Below, piece after piece: positions 1-8,509 of a stretch of 31,976 nucleotides of DNA. The position numbers and the translations under genes were made by a program. The DNA is from a virus, in IMG/VR virus record IMGVR_UViG_3300028559_000132, positions 1 through 31,976 of that record; one strand, given 5' to 3'. Position 1 is the stretch's first letter; each line of letters opens with the position of its first letter. The notes under the pieces were generated by a model. The model had not been told where the DNA came from. It made no database searches and saw only the letters and a program-made list of their open reading frames with translations.

Positions 1-642
1 TGCTCCTTGAGGGCCTTGAGCCCCTACTGCCCCTTGAGTACCTTGAACGCCCTGAGCGCCTTGTCTTCCTTGAGCACCTGCAGTACCTGTGACTCCTTGA
101 GCGCCCGCAGGGCCAGCTGGGCCTTGAACTCCAGCCGAGCCACTCGCACCAACTGCACCTTGAGCACCTGCTGTACCTGTTACACCAGTAGTGCCCTGTG
201 GTCCTTGCGGGCCTGCTACTCCTTGTGCCCCTTGTGCCCCTTGGGCGCCCGCAGCTCCTTGAGTACCCTGAACGCCTTGAGCACCAACTGCACCCTGAAC
301 GCCGGCTGCTCCTTGAGGGCCTTGAGCACCGACAGCTCCCTGTGTGCCTTGTGCTCCTTGTACTCCTTGTACTCCTTGAGCACCAGCTGTACCTGTGACT
401 CCTTGAGCGCCAGCTGGGCCAGCTGGTCCTTGAGCGCCTGCCGAGCCACTCGCGCCAACTGCACCTTGTGCCCCTGCGGTGCCTGTCACACCGGTAGTGC
501 CCTGGGGACCTTGTGCCCCTGCTACTCCTTGTGCTCCTTGTGCTCCTTGTGCCCCGACTGGGCCAGTTGCCCCTGCAAATCCTTGAGCGCCAACTACACC
601 CTGAACGCCGGCTGCTCCTTGAGGGCCTTGAGCACCTACGGC
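1..642 (-). repeat. 306-bp in-frame super-repeat in collagen stalk
   Basis: Above the Gly-X-Y triplet there is a second periodicity of exactly 306 bp (102 codons). The phrase [10 protein letters not shown] begins at 642, 336 and 30. Comparing 642-337 with 336-31 by eye, about 90 of 102 residues match, most differences lying in one short stretch. The third copy is cut by the window edge. This points to recent tandem duplication of a stalk segment. Confidence 0.8.
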
Positions 643-1056
643 TCCTTGAGCGCCAACTGCACCCTGTGTTCCCTGCGCCCCTTGGCGGCCCTGCGCCCCT
701 TGAACTCCTTGGGCACCGGCAACTCCGGTTGCACCGCCTGCTCCTTGTACACCCTGTCTTCCAACAGCGCCCTGTGTGCCTTGAGCACCGGCTGCGCCTT
801 GTGCACCTTGAACTCCTTGAGGGCCTGTAGTTCCACTCACACCCGCTGCACCTTGAACACCCTGACGACCTTGGGCGCCAACTGCACCCTGTGTGCCTTG
901 TGAACCTTGCGCGCCTTGGGCACCAGCAACACCTTGAGCGCCAGCCGGTCCTTTAATATTGGCTTGTGAACCAATCCATACACCGGTAGAATCGATAACC
1001 GCTTGGTTACCAACTGTTAACCCATTTTTAGCTACGAATGGACGGGTGTTACTCAA
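1..1056 (-). CDS. Collagen-like tail fibre protein, 3'-truncated by window edge
   Basis: Open frame of 352 codons running off the left end. It starts at TTG (1056-1054), preceded by AGGA in AGATAGGAACAACG, and overlaps the stop of the upstream collagen gene by 8 nt, which suggests coupled translation. No in-frame ATG lies nearby, and the N-terminus aligns with the neighbour: [10 protein letters not shown] here versus [10 protein letters not shown] there, then [10 protein letters not shown] versus [10 protein letters not shown]. This paralogy supports the TTG start. From about residue 36 the protein is uninterrupted Gly-X-Y rich in GAQ, GVQ, GPQ and GTQ triplets, the collagen-like repeat common in phage fibres, expected to form a trimeric stalk. 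The C-terminal domain is outside the window, so the receptor-binding tip is unknown. A 102-residue super-repeat lies within the stalk. Function as an adhesin stalk is inferred from family and neighbours. Confidence 0.85.
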   Translation of the reverse strand, partial: MSNTRPFVAKNGLTVGNQAVIDSTGVWIGSQANIKGPAGAQGVAGAQGAQGSQGTQGAVGAQGRQGVQGAAGVSGTTGPQGVQGAQGAAGAQGTQGAVGRQGVQGAGGATGVAGAQGVQGAQGRQGAQGTQGAVGAQGAVGAQGPQGAAGVQGVVGAQGFAGATGPVGAQGAQGAQGVAGAQGPQGTTGVTGTAGAQGAVGASGSAGAQGPAGPAGAQGVTGTAGAQGVQGVQGAQGTQGAVGAQGPQGAAGVQGAVGAQGVQGTQGAAGAQGAQGAQGVAGPQGPQGTTGVTGTAGAQGAVGASGSAGVQGPAGPAGAQGVTGTAGAQGRQGAQGVQGTQGAVGAQGPQGA

Positions 1057-3061
1057 CGTTGTTCCTATCTTCTAATGTTTTCAGTAGTAACTGAATCTCT
1101 TTCTGTTGTTCTTTGATAGCTTGTACAACGACTGGAACTAAACGTTCGTATTGAACAGTGATAAAGTTCAGGCCGGTCACGCTATTACCATGTTCATCAA
1201 CATCGAATGGTGCAGGTTTCACGATTTCAGGAATGAACGTCTGAACTTGTTGTGCGATCACCCCCGCATGTCTAGTATAGTCATTGTATCCGAATTTCTC
1301 AGCGTACTTATTCTGTGTGAAATAAATCCCTGTCAGCGAAAGAACTTTTTCAAGGGAATTGTCGATGACTTTAATTTCTTTTTTGAATCTTCTGTCAGAG
1401 TAGAATGCGGTAACATCACCTGTTGCACGAATGGTTCCTGTAGGACCTGCTGGAGTGTTCAATCCCAAAGCTGACACATTTGGAGTCGATGTAGTTCCTT
1501 GTGGACCTGCTGGACCTTGCGCGCCACTCGCTCCGGGAGGGCCTGCAGTGCCCTGAAATCCTTGTGCGCCGGTTGGGCCAGTCGGTCCTGGCGGGCCGGT
1601 AACCCCATTAACTCCTGTTGGGCCAGTTGCGCCAGTTGGGCCAGTAGGACCTGAGCCTCCGGCTGACCCTTGTACTCCTTGTCGTCCTTGAGCACCAGCT
1701 GCACCTGTAGTACCTTGTGCGCCTTGTGCCCCGGTAGCTCCCGCAGGGCCTGTGGGTCCAGTGGGTCCAGTGGGGCCCGTAAAACCTTGAAGCCCGGCAG
1801 GGCCTGTGGGTCCTTGAACACCAGTAGGCCCTGCTGCTCCCTGAGAACCTTGAACCCCGGCAGGGCCGGTCGCACCTCCGGGACCAGTGGGACCAGTTGC
1901 ACCTGCTGGGCCGGCTGGACCCTGAACTCCTTGACGACCCTGGGCGCCCGGCGCACCTGTTGCTCCTTGTGATCCAGTAGCACCTGTAGTTCCATTGGCA
2001 CCGGGGGCACCTGTTCGACCTGTTGCACCTGCAGTTCCTGTAGTTCCGGCGGTGCCCGTTGCTCCGGTTAGACCAGCCGGCCCTGTCGCACCTGCAGAAC
2101 CAGTAGCACCGGTCGGCCCTTGAGTACCAGTAGCACCGGTAGCTCCTTGTGCCCCTTGTGTCCCTGCTGGACCGGTTGCACCTGCAGGGCCGGTGGGCCC
2201 TTGAAACCCGACTGACCCCTGTGTTCCTTGTACTCCTTGACGACCTTGTGCACCGGGGGCACCAGTAGCACCTGTTGTGCCAGTAGCACCTGTTGTGCCA
2301 GTAGCACCTGCTGCTCCCTGTGATCCAGTAGCACCAACAGTTCCAGCAGTTCCGGCGGTTCCAGTTACTCCGATTACTCCGGCAGGACCGGTTGCACCTG
2401 CAGTTCCATTAGCGCCTGTGGGCCCTTGAACACCAGTAGCACCAATAGCTCCTTGTGAGCCTTGTGTCCCTGCTGGACCTGTTGCACCTGCAGGGCCCGC
2501 GGGCCCTTGAAACCCAGCTGGCCCTTGTGTTCCTTGTACTCCTTGTGTTCCTTGAACTCCTTGAGCACCTGCTGCTCCCTGTGATCCAGTAGCACCTGTT
2601 GTGCCAGTAGCACCTGCTGCTCCCTGTGATCCAGTAGCACCTGCTGTGCCAGTAGCACCTGCAGTTCCGGTAGCGCCCGTGACGCCTGCAACACCTTGAA
2701 CACCTGTTACACCCGTCGCGCCGGCTGCTCCTTGAGCACCGACTGCGCCCTGAACACCGACGGGGCCCGTAGTACCAGTTACGCCAGTTGCTCCCGCAAC
2801 GCCTGCTGCTCCCGCAACGCCGGATAACCCTTGAGTACCTTGGGCTCCTTGAGAACCTTGAACGCCGCTCACACCGGCGGCTCCTGGAGTTCCCGCTACA
2901 CCCGCAGCACCCGATACTCCCTGTGCCCCGACAGCGCCTTGCTGGCCTTGTACACCTTTAACGTTTGTTTGAGAACCAACCCATGCACCAGCAGAACTAA
3001 TGACCTCAGTTGATCCGACAGTGACGCTATTCTTTACTCTAAAGTCTTTGTCGTTTGCCAC
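1049..3061 (-). CDS. Collagen-like tail fibre with C-terminal S74 intramolecular chaperone
   Basis: 670 aa, GTG start (3061-3059) with AAAGGGAAC as ribosome binding site and a perfect TATAAATA late promoter upstream. Residues 1-36 form a short non-collagen head shared with the downstream paralogue, presumably the attachment end. About residues 37-520 are Gly-X-Y repeats rich in GAT, GAQ, GPA and GPT. The last ~116 residues form a Peptidase_S74 / endosialidase chaperone domain: SDRRFKKEI begins at Ser555, followed by [10 protein letters not shown] and a C-terminal helix. In this family the domain trimerises the fibre and cuts itself off just before the conserved Ser of the SD-R-K motif, so mature fibre probably ends near residue 554. 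It is likely a receptor-binding or whisker-like fibre; the particle location is inferred. Confidence 0.9.
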   Translation of the reverse strand: MANDKDFRVKNSVTVGSTEVISSAGAWVGSQTNVKGVQGQQGAVGAQGVSGAAGVAGTPGAAGVSGVQGSQGAQGTQGLSGVAGAAGVAGATGVTGTTGPVGVQGAVGAQGAAGATGVTGVQGVAGVTGATGTAGATGTAGATGSQGAAGATGTTGATGSQGAAGAQGVQGTQGVQGTQGPAGFQGPAGPAGATGPAGTQGSQGAIGATGVQGPTGANGTAGATGPAGVIGVTGTAGTAGTVGATGSQGAAGATGTTGATGTTGATGAPGAQGRQGVQGTQGSVGFQGPTGPAGATGPAGTQGAQGATGATGTQGPTGATGSAGATGPAGLTGATGTAGTTGTAGATGRTGAPGANGTTGATGSQGATGAPGAQGRQGVQGPAGPAGATGPTGPGGATGPAGVQGSQGAAGPTGVQGPTGPAGLQGFTGPTGPTGPTGPAGATGAQGAQGTTGAAGAQGRQGVQGSAGGSGPTGPTGATGPTGVNGVTGPPGPTGPTGAQGFQGTAGPPGASGAQGPAGPQGTTSTPNVSALGLNTPAGPTGTIRATGDVTAFYSDRRFKKEIKVIDNSLEKVLSLTGIYFTQNKYAEKFGYNDYTRHAGVIAQQVQTFIPEIVKPAPFDVDEHGNSVTGLNFITVQYERLVPVVVQAIKEQQKEIQLLLKTLEDRNNVE

Positions 3062-3092
3062 CTAGTTCCCTTTCCGTAGATGGAATATATGT

Positions 3093-3100
3093 TATTTATA
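3093..3100 (-). promoter_or_regulatory. Late promoter TATAAATA
   Basis: Minus-strand TATAAATA, identical to the T4 late consensus, 31 nt upstream of the GTG start of the collagen/S74 fibre gene. Confidence 0.8.
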
Positions 3101-3103
3101 CTA

Positions 3104-6100
3104 TTACCATGCGATGGCTTGTCTTGTCACCTTATACTGTGTTGCATTTGCCGACAAGCCGGTTGCTAACAATGAAACAGCATTTGAAGCATACGATACA
3201 TCAAACGTTGCGATTGGGGTACCGCTAGTAGAAATAATAGCGTACTCTGTTGCAACTGCTGCTGTTGTGTTTGCGGTGACAAGAACTTCTGAAATCTGTC
3301 TCACACCAGCTACAGTATCAAAAGCCTGAATAACATACTTTGCACTACCAAAACCAGCAGTATTAGCAGTGAACGAGTCAATCGCAGTCTGAGATACTGT
3401 AGAAAGTGATGCAGTATTGCTAAACAAGCTGAACACATTATTGATGTTTACAGAACCGTTAGCGTATGTAACACCGTTGATATTTGCACCAGAACTTGTT
3501 ATTACTAGTTCAGGTGTGCCGCCTGCGGCTGTAATATTGATGTTACCATTTGCAGTAATAGCGATATTGCTGTTACCATTTTGTAATAGACCGCTGTTGA
3601 TTGTAGTGATGTTGCCGGTAGTGATAGTTGCGGCTGACAAAGTGCCAAGACTTGTGATATTAGGTTGTGCTGCTGTTGTTAATGTACCAGTAAGCAGCGA
3701 AGCGCCAATAGTGCCTGCGTTAGCATAAACGTTTCCGGCAGTTGCGTTACCGCTTACATCTAATGTACCTGTTACGTTAGCACCAGCTGATGTAGCAGTG
3801 ATTCTTGTAGTACCTGCAACCCCTAGAGTAACGTTTCCGCCGGCTGCTGTAACTACGACATTTGATGTTCCGTTCTGCAACAAGCCGCTATTGATAGTTG
3901 TGATGTTACCAGTAGTGATGATCGCAGTAGCAGTACCTAAGTTACCTACGTTAGCATTACCTGTACCAGTATTCAATGTACCGGTAATATTAGCACCTGT
4001 TGCAGTTACAACAAGAACGTTAGCAGTACCAACAGCAGAGATATTAACGTTGCCGTTTGCAGCAGGGATATTAACATTCGAGTTGCCGTTAGCAAATACC
4101 CCGATGAAGTTACCGGATGTAGTGTTGCCTGTAACAGCAAGTGAGCCAAGTGTACCAACGCTAGTCAAGCTTGAAGTGACAACTGTTGATTTGAGTGCAG
4201 TACCTGACAAGTTAGCAGCGTTTGCAGCGATTGCGACGTTGCTTGCAGCAGTCAATTGACCTTGTGCGTTAACAGTGAACGTTGCGACACTATCACCATT
4301 ACCATATGAACCCGCTGACACAGCCGTGTTAGTGATGCTGAACTGAGTACCGGTTAGTGTCAATCCAGTGCCAGCAGTATATGCCCCCGCACCAGAGAAC
4401 TGTACCCAAACAACAGGACTTGTACCGACCGTAGTGACCGGATCAGTCATTACCCAACCGGTGTTGTCGTATAGCGTACCAGCAGTGACGAACGTGAAGT
4501 CGCCGCCAGCCATTTCAGTAGGAGTATCGAAGTCAGATGAACGAGTCAATACCGTTGTACTCGTGCGATCATAGATACCGTTGTGTGCTGTGTTAGCCTC
4601 ATTCTTAACGAGGATTCGCATGCCGTTACTTAATGTAACACCATCAATGGTTGTGTATGTTCCTGTAGTTGTTAGTGTTGCACCAACACCGGCAGTACCG
4701 TTGTTATATGTAACAGTGCCGCCTGAAATCGTTGCCAATGTAGTTTGGGTAGCAGCATTACAACTATCATGTGTGTGCAAACCTTGTGCAACGTCGTCAA
4801 CATACTGCTTAGTAGCAGCATCACTTGCATTAGTAGGAGTAGCAAGATTGATGATCGTGTTGCTGGTCATGTCTAGATTGCCAGCAATACTACTGACACC
4901 AGTACCAGTTACACTTAGTACACCGGCAGTTGTTAGATTTCCACCTGCTATATTGCCAGTAACAGTCAGTGCGCTTAAAGTACCAACACTAGTGACGTTT
5001 GGTTGTGCCGCAGTAGTTAGTGTACCTGTTAGCAATAAAGCTCCAATAGTACCTGCGTTAGCATAAACATTGCCTGCAGTTACGTTACCGGTTACTCCAA
5101 GACTAGTTAGTGTACCTACGCTAGTGATGTTTGGTTGTGCTGCTGTTGTTACAGTACCTGCAGTTGTGGCACTTGATGCAGCGCCGCTCAATGCACCAAC
5201 AAATGTCGTTGCTGTGATACTCGCATTACCTAAGTTAGCACTGATCGCTGTATTGATAAGAGCACCTGAGTTGCCATTAGCACTACTTGCGGTGAATGTC
5301 GGGTAAACTGTAGTTGATGTTGATGTGTTTTGTAGTAGAGCCGAAGCATTCGTTGCCGCAGTTGCGCTTGCTACTGTGCCGGTTACGTTAGCACCCACGA
5401 TTGAACTTAAACCGTTACCATTACCGGTGAACACACCCGTGTTAGCAGTAATGTTTGCAGCAGTAATGTTCCCGCTAACTCCAAGTGCAGTTAGTGTTCC
5501 GACTGAAGTGATGTTAGGTTGAGCAGCAGTATAAACAGTACCTGCTACCAATGCGTTACCGACTTGACCAGTAACGTTAGCACCAACAATTGAACTTAAA
5601 CCATTACCATTACCAGTAAATACACCTGTATTTGCGGTGAATGCCGGCGCTGTTATAGTTCCGCTTGAGTTTAATAATGTTAGCGTGCCGACTGATGTGA
5701 TATTGGGTTGAGCAGCAGTTGTTACTGTGCCAGCTGTCGTTGCAGCACCGCTTAGTGAACCGACGAAAGTAGTTGCTGTAATAGAGTTGTTTGATAGGTT
5801 AGCAATGAGACCAGTGCTTGTTAGCTCTGCTACGTTGCCTGTCGCTGCGTTTGCGAAGATGAGGAAGTTGTTGCCTGATCCAGCTGCTACGTTAATATTG
5901 TCAGCAACGTTTGCACGGGCAACATGTAAGTTAGGTACTAATGTAGTACTTGTGACTATTAACGGAGCAGTACCATCTGTTATGTTAGAGATCAATTGCG
6001 GTGCAGTTACGTTAGCACTCGCAAGAACTTGTGCAGTACCTAAGTTACCTACGTTAGCATTTCCTGTACCAGTATTCAATGTACCTGCTACGTTGACACC

Positions 6101-8374
6101 GGTGCCGGTTACAACAACTACATTTGCATTACCAACAGCAGAGATGTTAACGTTGCCGTTTGCAGTAGGAATGCTGACGTTCGAGTTGCCGTTTGTGATA
6201 CTAGTGCCGGCTGAAATACTTTGCCAAGAAAGAACACCAGAACCGTTTGTTTGTAGATATTGACCAGCTGAGCCGCCTGTGATAGTGACATTGCCCACTG
6301 GACCCAAGTTACTAGTTCCAGAAACAACGAGAGAAGTTAATGTGCCTACTGAAGTGATGTTAGGTTGTGCTGCTGTAGTTACTGTGCCTGCCGTTGTAGC
6401 TGAACCTGCAGTCGCAACACTTAAGTTAGCAACTTGAGTAGTAGAAGTAACTACGAACGGAGCAGTACCAACTGCTACGTTCGAGATCAATTGAGGGGCA
6501 GTAACGTTCGCACTTGCGAGTACTTGTGCTGTACCTAAGTTACCTACGTTAGCATTTCCTGTAGCATTTAGTGTACCTGCTACGTTAATACCTGTGTTTG
6601 TGATAACTAACTCGTTCGGTGTTCCACCGGCTGAAATGTTGATGTTACCATTTGCAGCCGGGATAGCAATATTACTGTTACCATTTGCAAATGTACCAAC
6701 CAAGTTACCTGCAGTTACGTTACTAGTTACAGACAAGTTAGCAAGAGTACCAACTGAGGAGATGTTTGGTTGGGCCCCGGTAGTTAATGTACCAGTAAGC
6801 AGCGAGGCACCAACTGTACCTGTATTAGCATAAACGTTTCCGACTGTTGCATTTCCTGTTACTGCAACAGAAGTCAAAGTACCAACTGATGTGATATTTG
6901 GTTGTGCGTTAGTGTATACTGTACCTGCAACAAGTGCGTTACCGACTTGTCCAGATACGTTAGCACCAGCTACTGCGTTTGCAGTTGTAGCAAAAGCGAC
7001 TGCACCGGTGACGTTACCACCTGCAAGTCCAGTCAATGCCTGACCGTTACCAATGATATTACCAACACGCAAGTTACCGTAAGTAGTGAAGGTAACCACT
7101 TCGTTTGTTATGCTAGCTTGAGAAGCAAGACCAAACTCAACGTTGCTTACGTCCCATCCCATGAATGCGATGCGAGCCTGTGTATCATAATAATTAAGAG
7201 CAGAACCAACGTCTTTGCCGCTGTTTGCTACAGGAGCTGCGCCGTTTGCACCAGTTTGCAAGTTGATGATCGGGTCTTCTATTGCGAGGGTCTCAACGTT
7301 TAGATAAGTTAAGTTACCGTTGATTGCGAGATTTCCACCGATGACTGCGTTGCCATTAACGTTTAAATCAGTTAGTGTGCCGACACTTGTGATATTTGGT
7401 TGAGCAGCAGTTGTTACTGTACCGGCAGTTGTAGCCGAAGTTGCAGTACCTGCAGTTGCTGCATTCAAGTTGGCTACTTGTGTAGTTGAAGTGACTACTA
7501 GTGGAGCAGTACCGGTTGTTACGTTTGAGATCAATTGCGGGGCAGTTACGTTAGCACTTGCAAGAACTTGAGAAGCACCTAGATTACCTACGTTAGCATT
7601 TCCTGTAGCATTTAGTGTGCCTGCAACGTTGACACCGGTGCCAGTTACAACAACTATATTTGCATTACCAACAGCAGAGATGTTAACGTTGCCGTTTGCT
7701 GCAGGAATGCTTACGTTTGAGTTACCGTTTGAGATAGTGCTAGTATTGAGTCCAGTTAACTGACTACCGTTACCGATAAAGAAGTTAGCAGAAACGTTAC
7801 CATTAGCATCACGAGCAACAATAGTGCTTGCAGTATTTGCTGTGGCTGAGTTAAGACCGTCTAATAGATCAGCATTAAGATTTGAAACGAGCGTAGTAGA
7901 TGATACTACCAGCGGAGCAGTACCGGTTGACACGTTACTGATAAGTTGAGGAGAGGTTACATTAGCACTTGCAAGAACTTGTGCAGTACCAAAGTTACCT
8001 GCGTTAGCGTTACCTGTAGCATTTAAAGTACCGGCGACGTTAACGCCAGTACCGGTAACAACCATGATGTTAGCATTGCCAGTACTACTAAATGTAACAT
8101 TGGCGTTGTTTAATACTTGTATATTTGAAGTTCCGTTACTCAGTGTACCGGAGCCGCCAACTGTAGTGAACGTCAGATTTCCTGCACCGTCCGTAGTAAT
8201 AGCTTGGCCAGAAGACCCCCCTGTAATAATCACATTGCCGATTGGACCTAAGTTTGATTTCGCTGATACAGTAATACCATTTGCAGTGATGTTACCGTTG
8301 GCGTCAGCAATACTAATAGGAGTTGATTGTCCTACTGAAAATCCGTTTGCGCCATTAAAGGGTTTAAATGCCAT
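3104..8374 (-). CDS. Giant Asn/Gly/Thr-rich repeat tail fibre (1756 aa)
   Basis: The largest gene here. The N-terminus (FKPFNGANGFSVG, then GGSSGQ and TDGAGNLTF) is shared with the 997-aa and 570-aa proteins, suggesting a common attachment to the tail. The body alternates two repeat types: AQPNITSVGTL followed by a VTGN unit (about nine copies), and GNANVGNLGTAQVLASANVT followed by PQLISNV (about five copies). These are low in Cys and Trp, like beta-solenoid fibre shafts. Around residues 1180-1410 lies a phage fibre domain: KQYVDDVAQGLHTH, MRILVKNEANTAHNGIY, and QFSGAGAY. The 997-aa fibre carries the same domain. The last ~110 residues are non-repetitive and could be the receptor-binding tip. 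Ribosome binding site AAGGACAGGG; late promoter 55 nt upstream. Probable side or long tail fibre; no T4 gene name can be assigned. Confidence 0.85.
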   Translation of the reverse strand: MAFKPFNGANGFSVGQSTPISIADANGNITANGITVSAKSNLGPIGNVIITGGSSGQAITTDGAGNLTFTTVGGSGTLSNGTSNIQVLNNANVTFSSTGNANIMVVTGTGVNVAGTLNATGNANAGNFGTAQVLASANVTSPQLISNVSTGTAPLVVSSTTLVSNLNADLLDGLNSATANTASTIVARDANGNVSANFFIGNGSQLTGLNTSTISNGNSNVSIPAANGNVNISAVGNANIVVVTGTGVNVAGTLNATGNANVGNLGASQVLASANVTAPQLISNVTTGTAPLVVTSTTQVANLNAATAGTATSATTAGTVTTAAQPNITSVGTLTDLNVNGNAVIGGNLAINGNLTYLNVETLAIEDPIINLQTGANGAAPVANSGKDVGSALNYYDTQARIAFMGWDVSNVEFGLASQASITNEVVTFTTYGNLRVGNIIGNGQALTGLAGGNVTGAVAFATTANAVAGANVSGQVGNALVAGTVYTNAQPNITSVGTLTSVAVTGNATVGNVYANTGTVGASLLTGTLTTGAQPNISSVGTLANLSVTSNVTAGNLVGTFANGNSNIAIPAANGNINISAGGTPNELVITNTGINVAGTLNATGNANVGNLGTAQVLASANVTAPQLISNVAVGTAPFVVTSTTQVANLSVATAGSATTAGTVTTAAQPNITSVGTLTSLVVSGTSNLGPVGNVTITGGSAGQYLQTNGSGVLSWQSISAGTSITNGNSNVSIPTANGNVNISAVGNANVVVVTGTGVNVAGTLNTGTGNANVGNLGTAQVLASANVTAPQLISNITDGTAPLIVTSTTLVPNLHVARANVADNINVAAGSGNNFLIFANAATGNVAELTSTGLIANLSNNSITATTFVGSLSGAATTAGTVTTAAQPNITSVGTLTLLNSSGTITAPAFTANTGVFTGNGNGLSSIVGANVTGQVGNALVAGTVYTAAQPNITSVGTLTALGVSGNITAANITANTGVFTGNGNGLSSIVGANVTGTVASATAATNASALLQNTSTSTTVYPTFTASSANGNSGALINTAISANLGNASITATTFVGALSGAASSATTAGTVTTAAQPNITSVGTLTSLGVTGNVTAGNVYANAGTIGALLLTGTLTTAAQPNVTSVGTLSALTVTGNIAGGNLTTAGVLSVTGTGVSSIAGNLDMTSNTIINLATPTNASDAATKQYVDDVAQGLHTHDSCNAATQTTLATISGGTVTYNNGTAGVGATLTTTGTYTTIDGVTLSNGMRILVKNEANTAHNGIYDRTSTTVLTRSSDFDTPTEMAGGDFTFVTAGTLYDNTGWVMTDPVTTVGTSPVVWVQFSGAGAYTAGTGLTLTGTQFSITNTAVSAGSYGNGDSVATFTVNAQGQLTAASNVAIAANAANLSGTALKSTVVTSSLTSVGTLGSLAVTGNTTSGNFIGVFANGNSNVNIPAANGNVNISAVGTANVLVVTATGANITGTLNTGTGNANVGNLGTATAIITTGNITTINSGLLQNGTSNVVVTAAGGNVTLGVAGTTRITATSAGANVTGTLDVSGNATAGNVYANAGTIGASLLTGTLTTAAQPNITSLGTLSAATITTGNITTINSGLLQNGNSNIAITANGNINITAAGGTPELVITSSGANINGVTYANGSVNINNVFSLFSNTASLSTVSQTAIDSFTANTAGFGSAKYVIQAFDTVAGVRQISEVLVTANTTAAVATEYAIISTSGTPIATFDVSYASNAVSLLATGLSANATQYKVTRQAIAW
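3650..7440 (-). repeat. Degenerate coding repeats of the giant fibre
   Basis: Many imperfect copies of the AQPNITSVGTL module are visible at DNA level, for example near 3660-3730, 4990-5070, 6760-6835 and, in the neighbouring fibre gene, 9100-9170. The copies encode fibre shaft units and are not CRISPR-like: there are no fixed spacers and the reading frame is continuous. Confidence 0.75.
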
Positions 8375-8429
8375 TTTGGGGTGTCCCTGTCCTTAAATAA
8401 ATCTATGTTGTCTTATCTATTCATATTCG

Positions 8430-8437
8430 TATTTATC
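8430..8437 (-). promoter_or_regulatory. Late promoter GATAAATA
   Basis: Minus-strand GATAAATA 55 nt upstream of the giant fibre start, just downstream of the paired hairpins in the transcription direction. Confidence 0.6.
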
Positions 8438-8440
8438 TCA

Positions 8441-8495
8441 CTACAAAGTTGAATAGTGTCCTCAACTTTGTAGTTTTACGTACAAAGTTGAGGAC
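8441..8495 (-). terminator. Three-armed alternative hairpin between two fibre genes
   Basis: Arm 1 is 8441-8452, arm 2 is 8458-8473 and arm 3 is 8481-8495. Arm 2 pairs perfectly with arm 1 (12 bp, 9-nt loop) or with arm 3 (15 bp, 8-nt loop), and not with both at once. On the minus transcript the 15-bp hairpin forms first, after the stop of the 997-aa fibre. It is not followed by a long U run, so termination is only one possibility; an RNA-processing or RNA-stability element is another. Confidence 0.55.
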
Positions 8496-8509
8496 TGTAT
8501 TATATTCTG

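Noticed and set aside
7-903. Long plus-strand frame opposite the left collagen gene
   Set aside because: Ser/Leu/Cys/Thr-rich complement of Gly-X-Y codons. The minus frame is continuous collagen and shares its N-terminus with a paralogue.
1459-2703. Leu/Gln/Val-rich minus-strand frames within the collagen/S74 gene
   Set aside because: Out-of-frame readings of the triplet repeat, without promoter or ribosome binding site.
3650-7440. Regularly spaced repeats that could suggest a CRISPR array
   Set aside because: They are degenerate, variably spaced and lie in one uninterrupted coding frame of a fibre protein.
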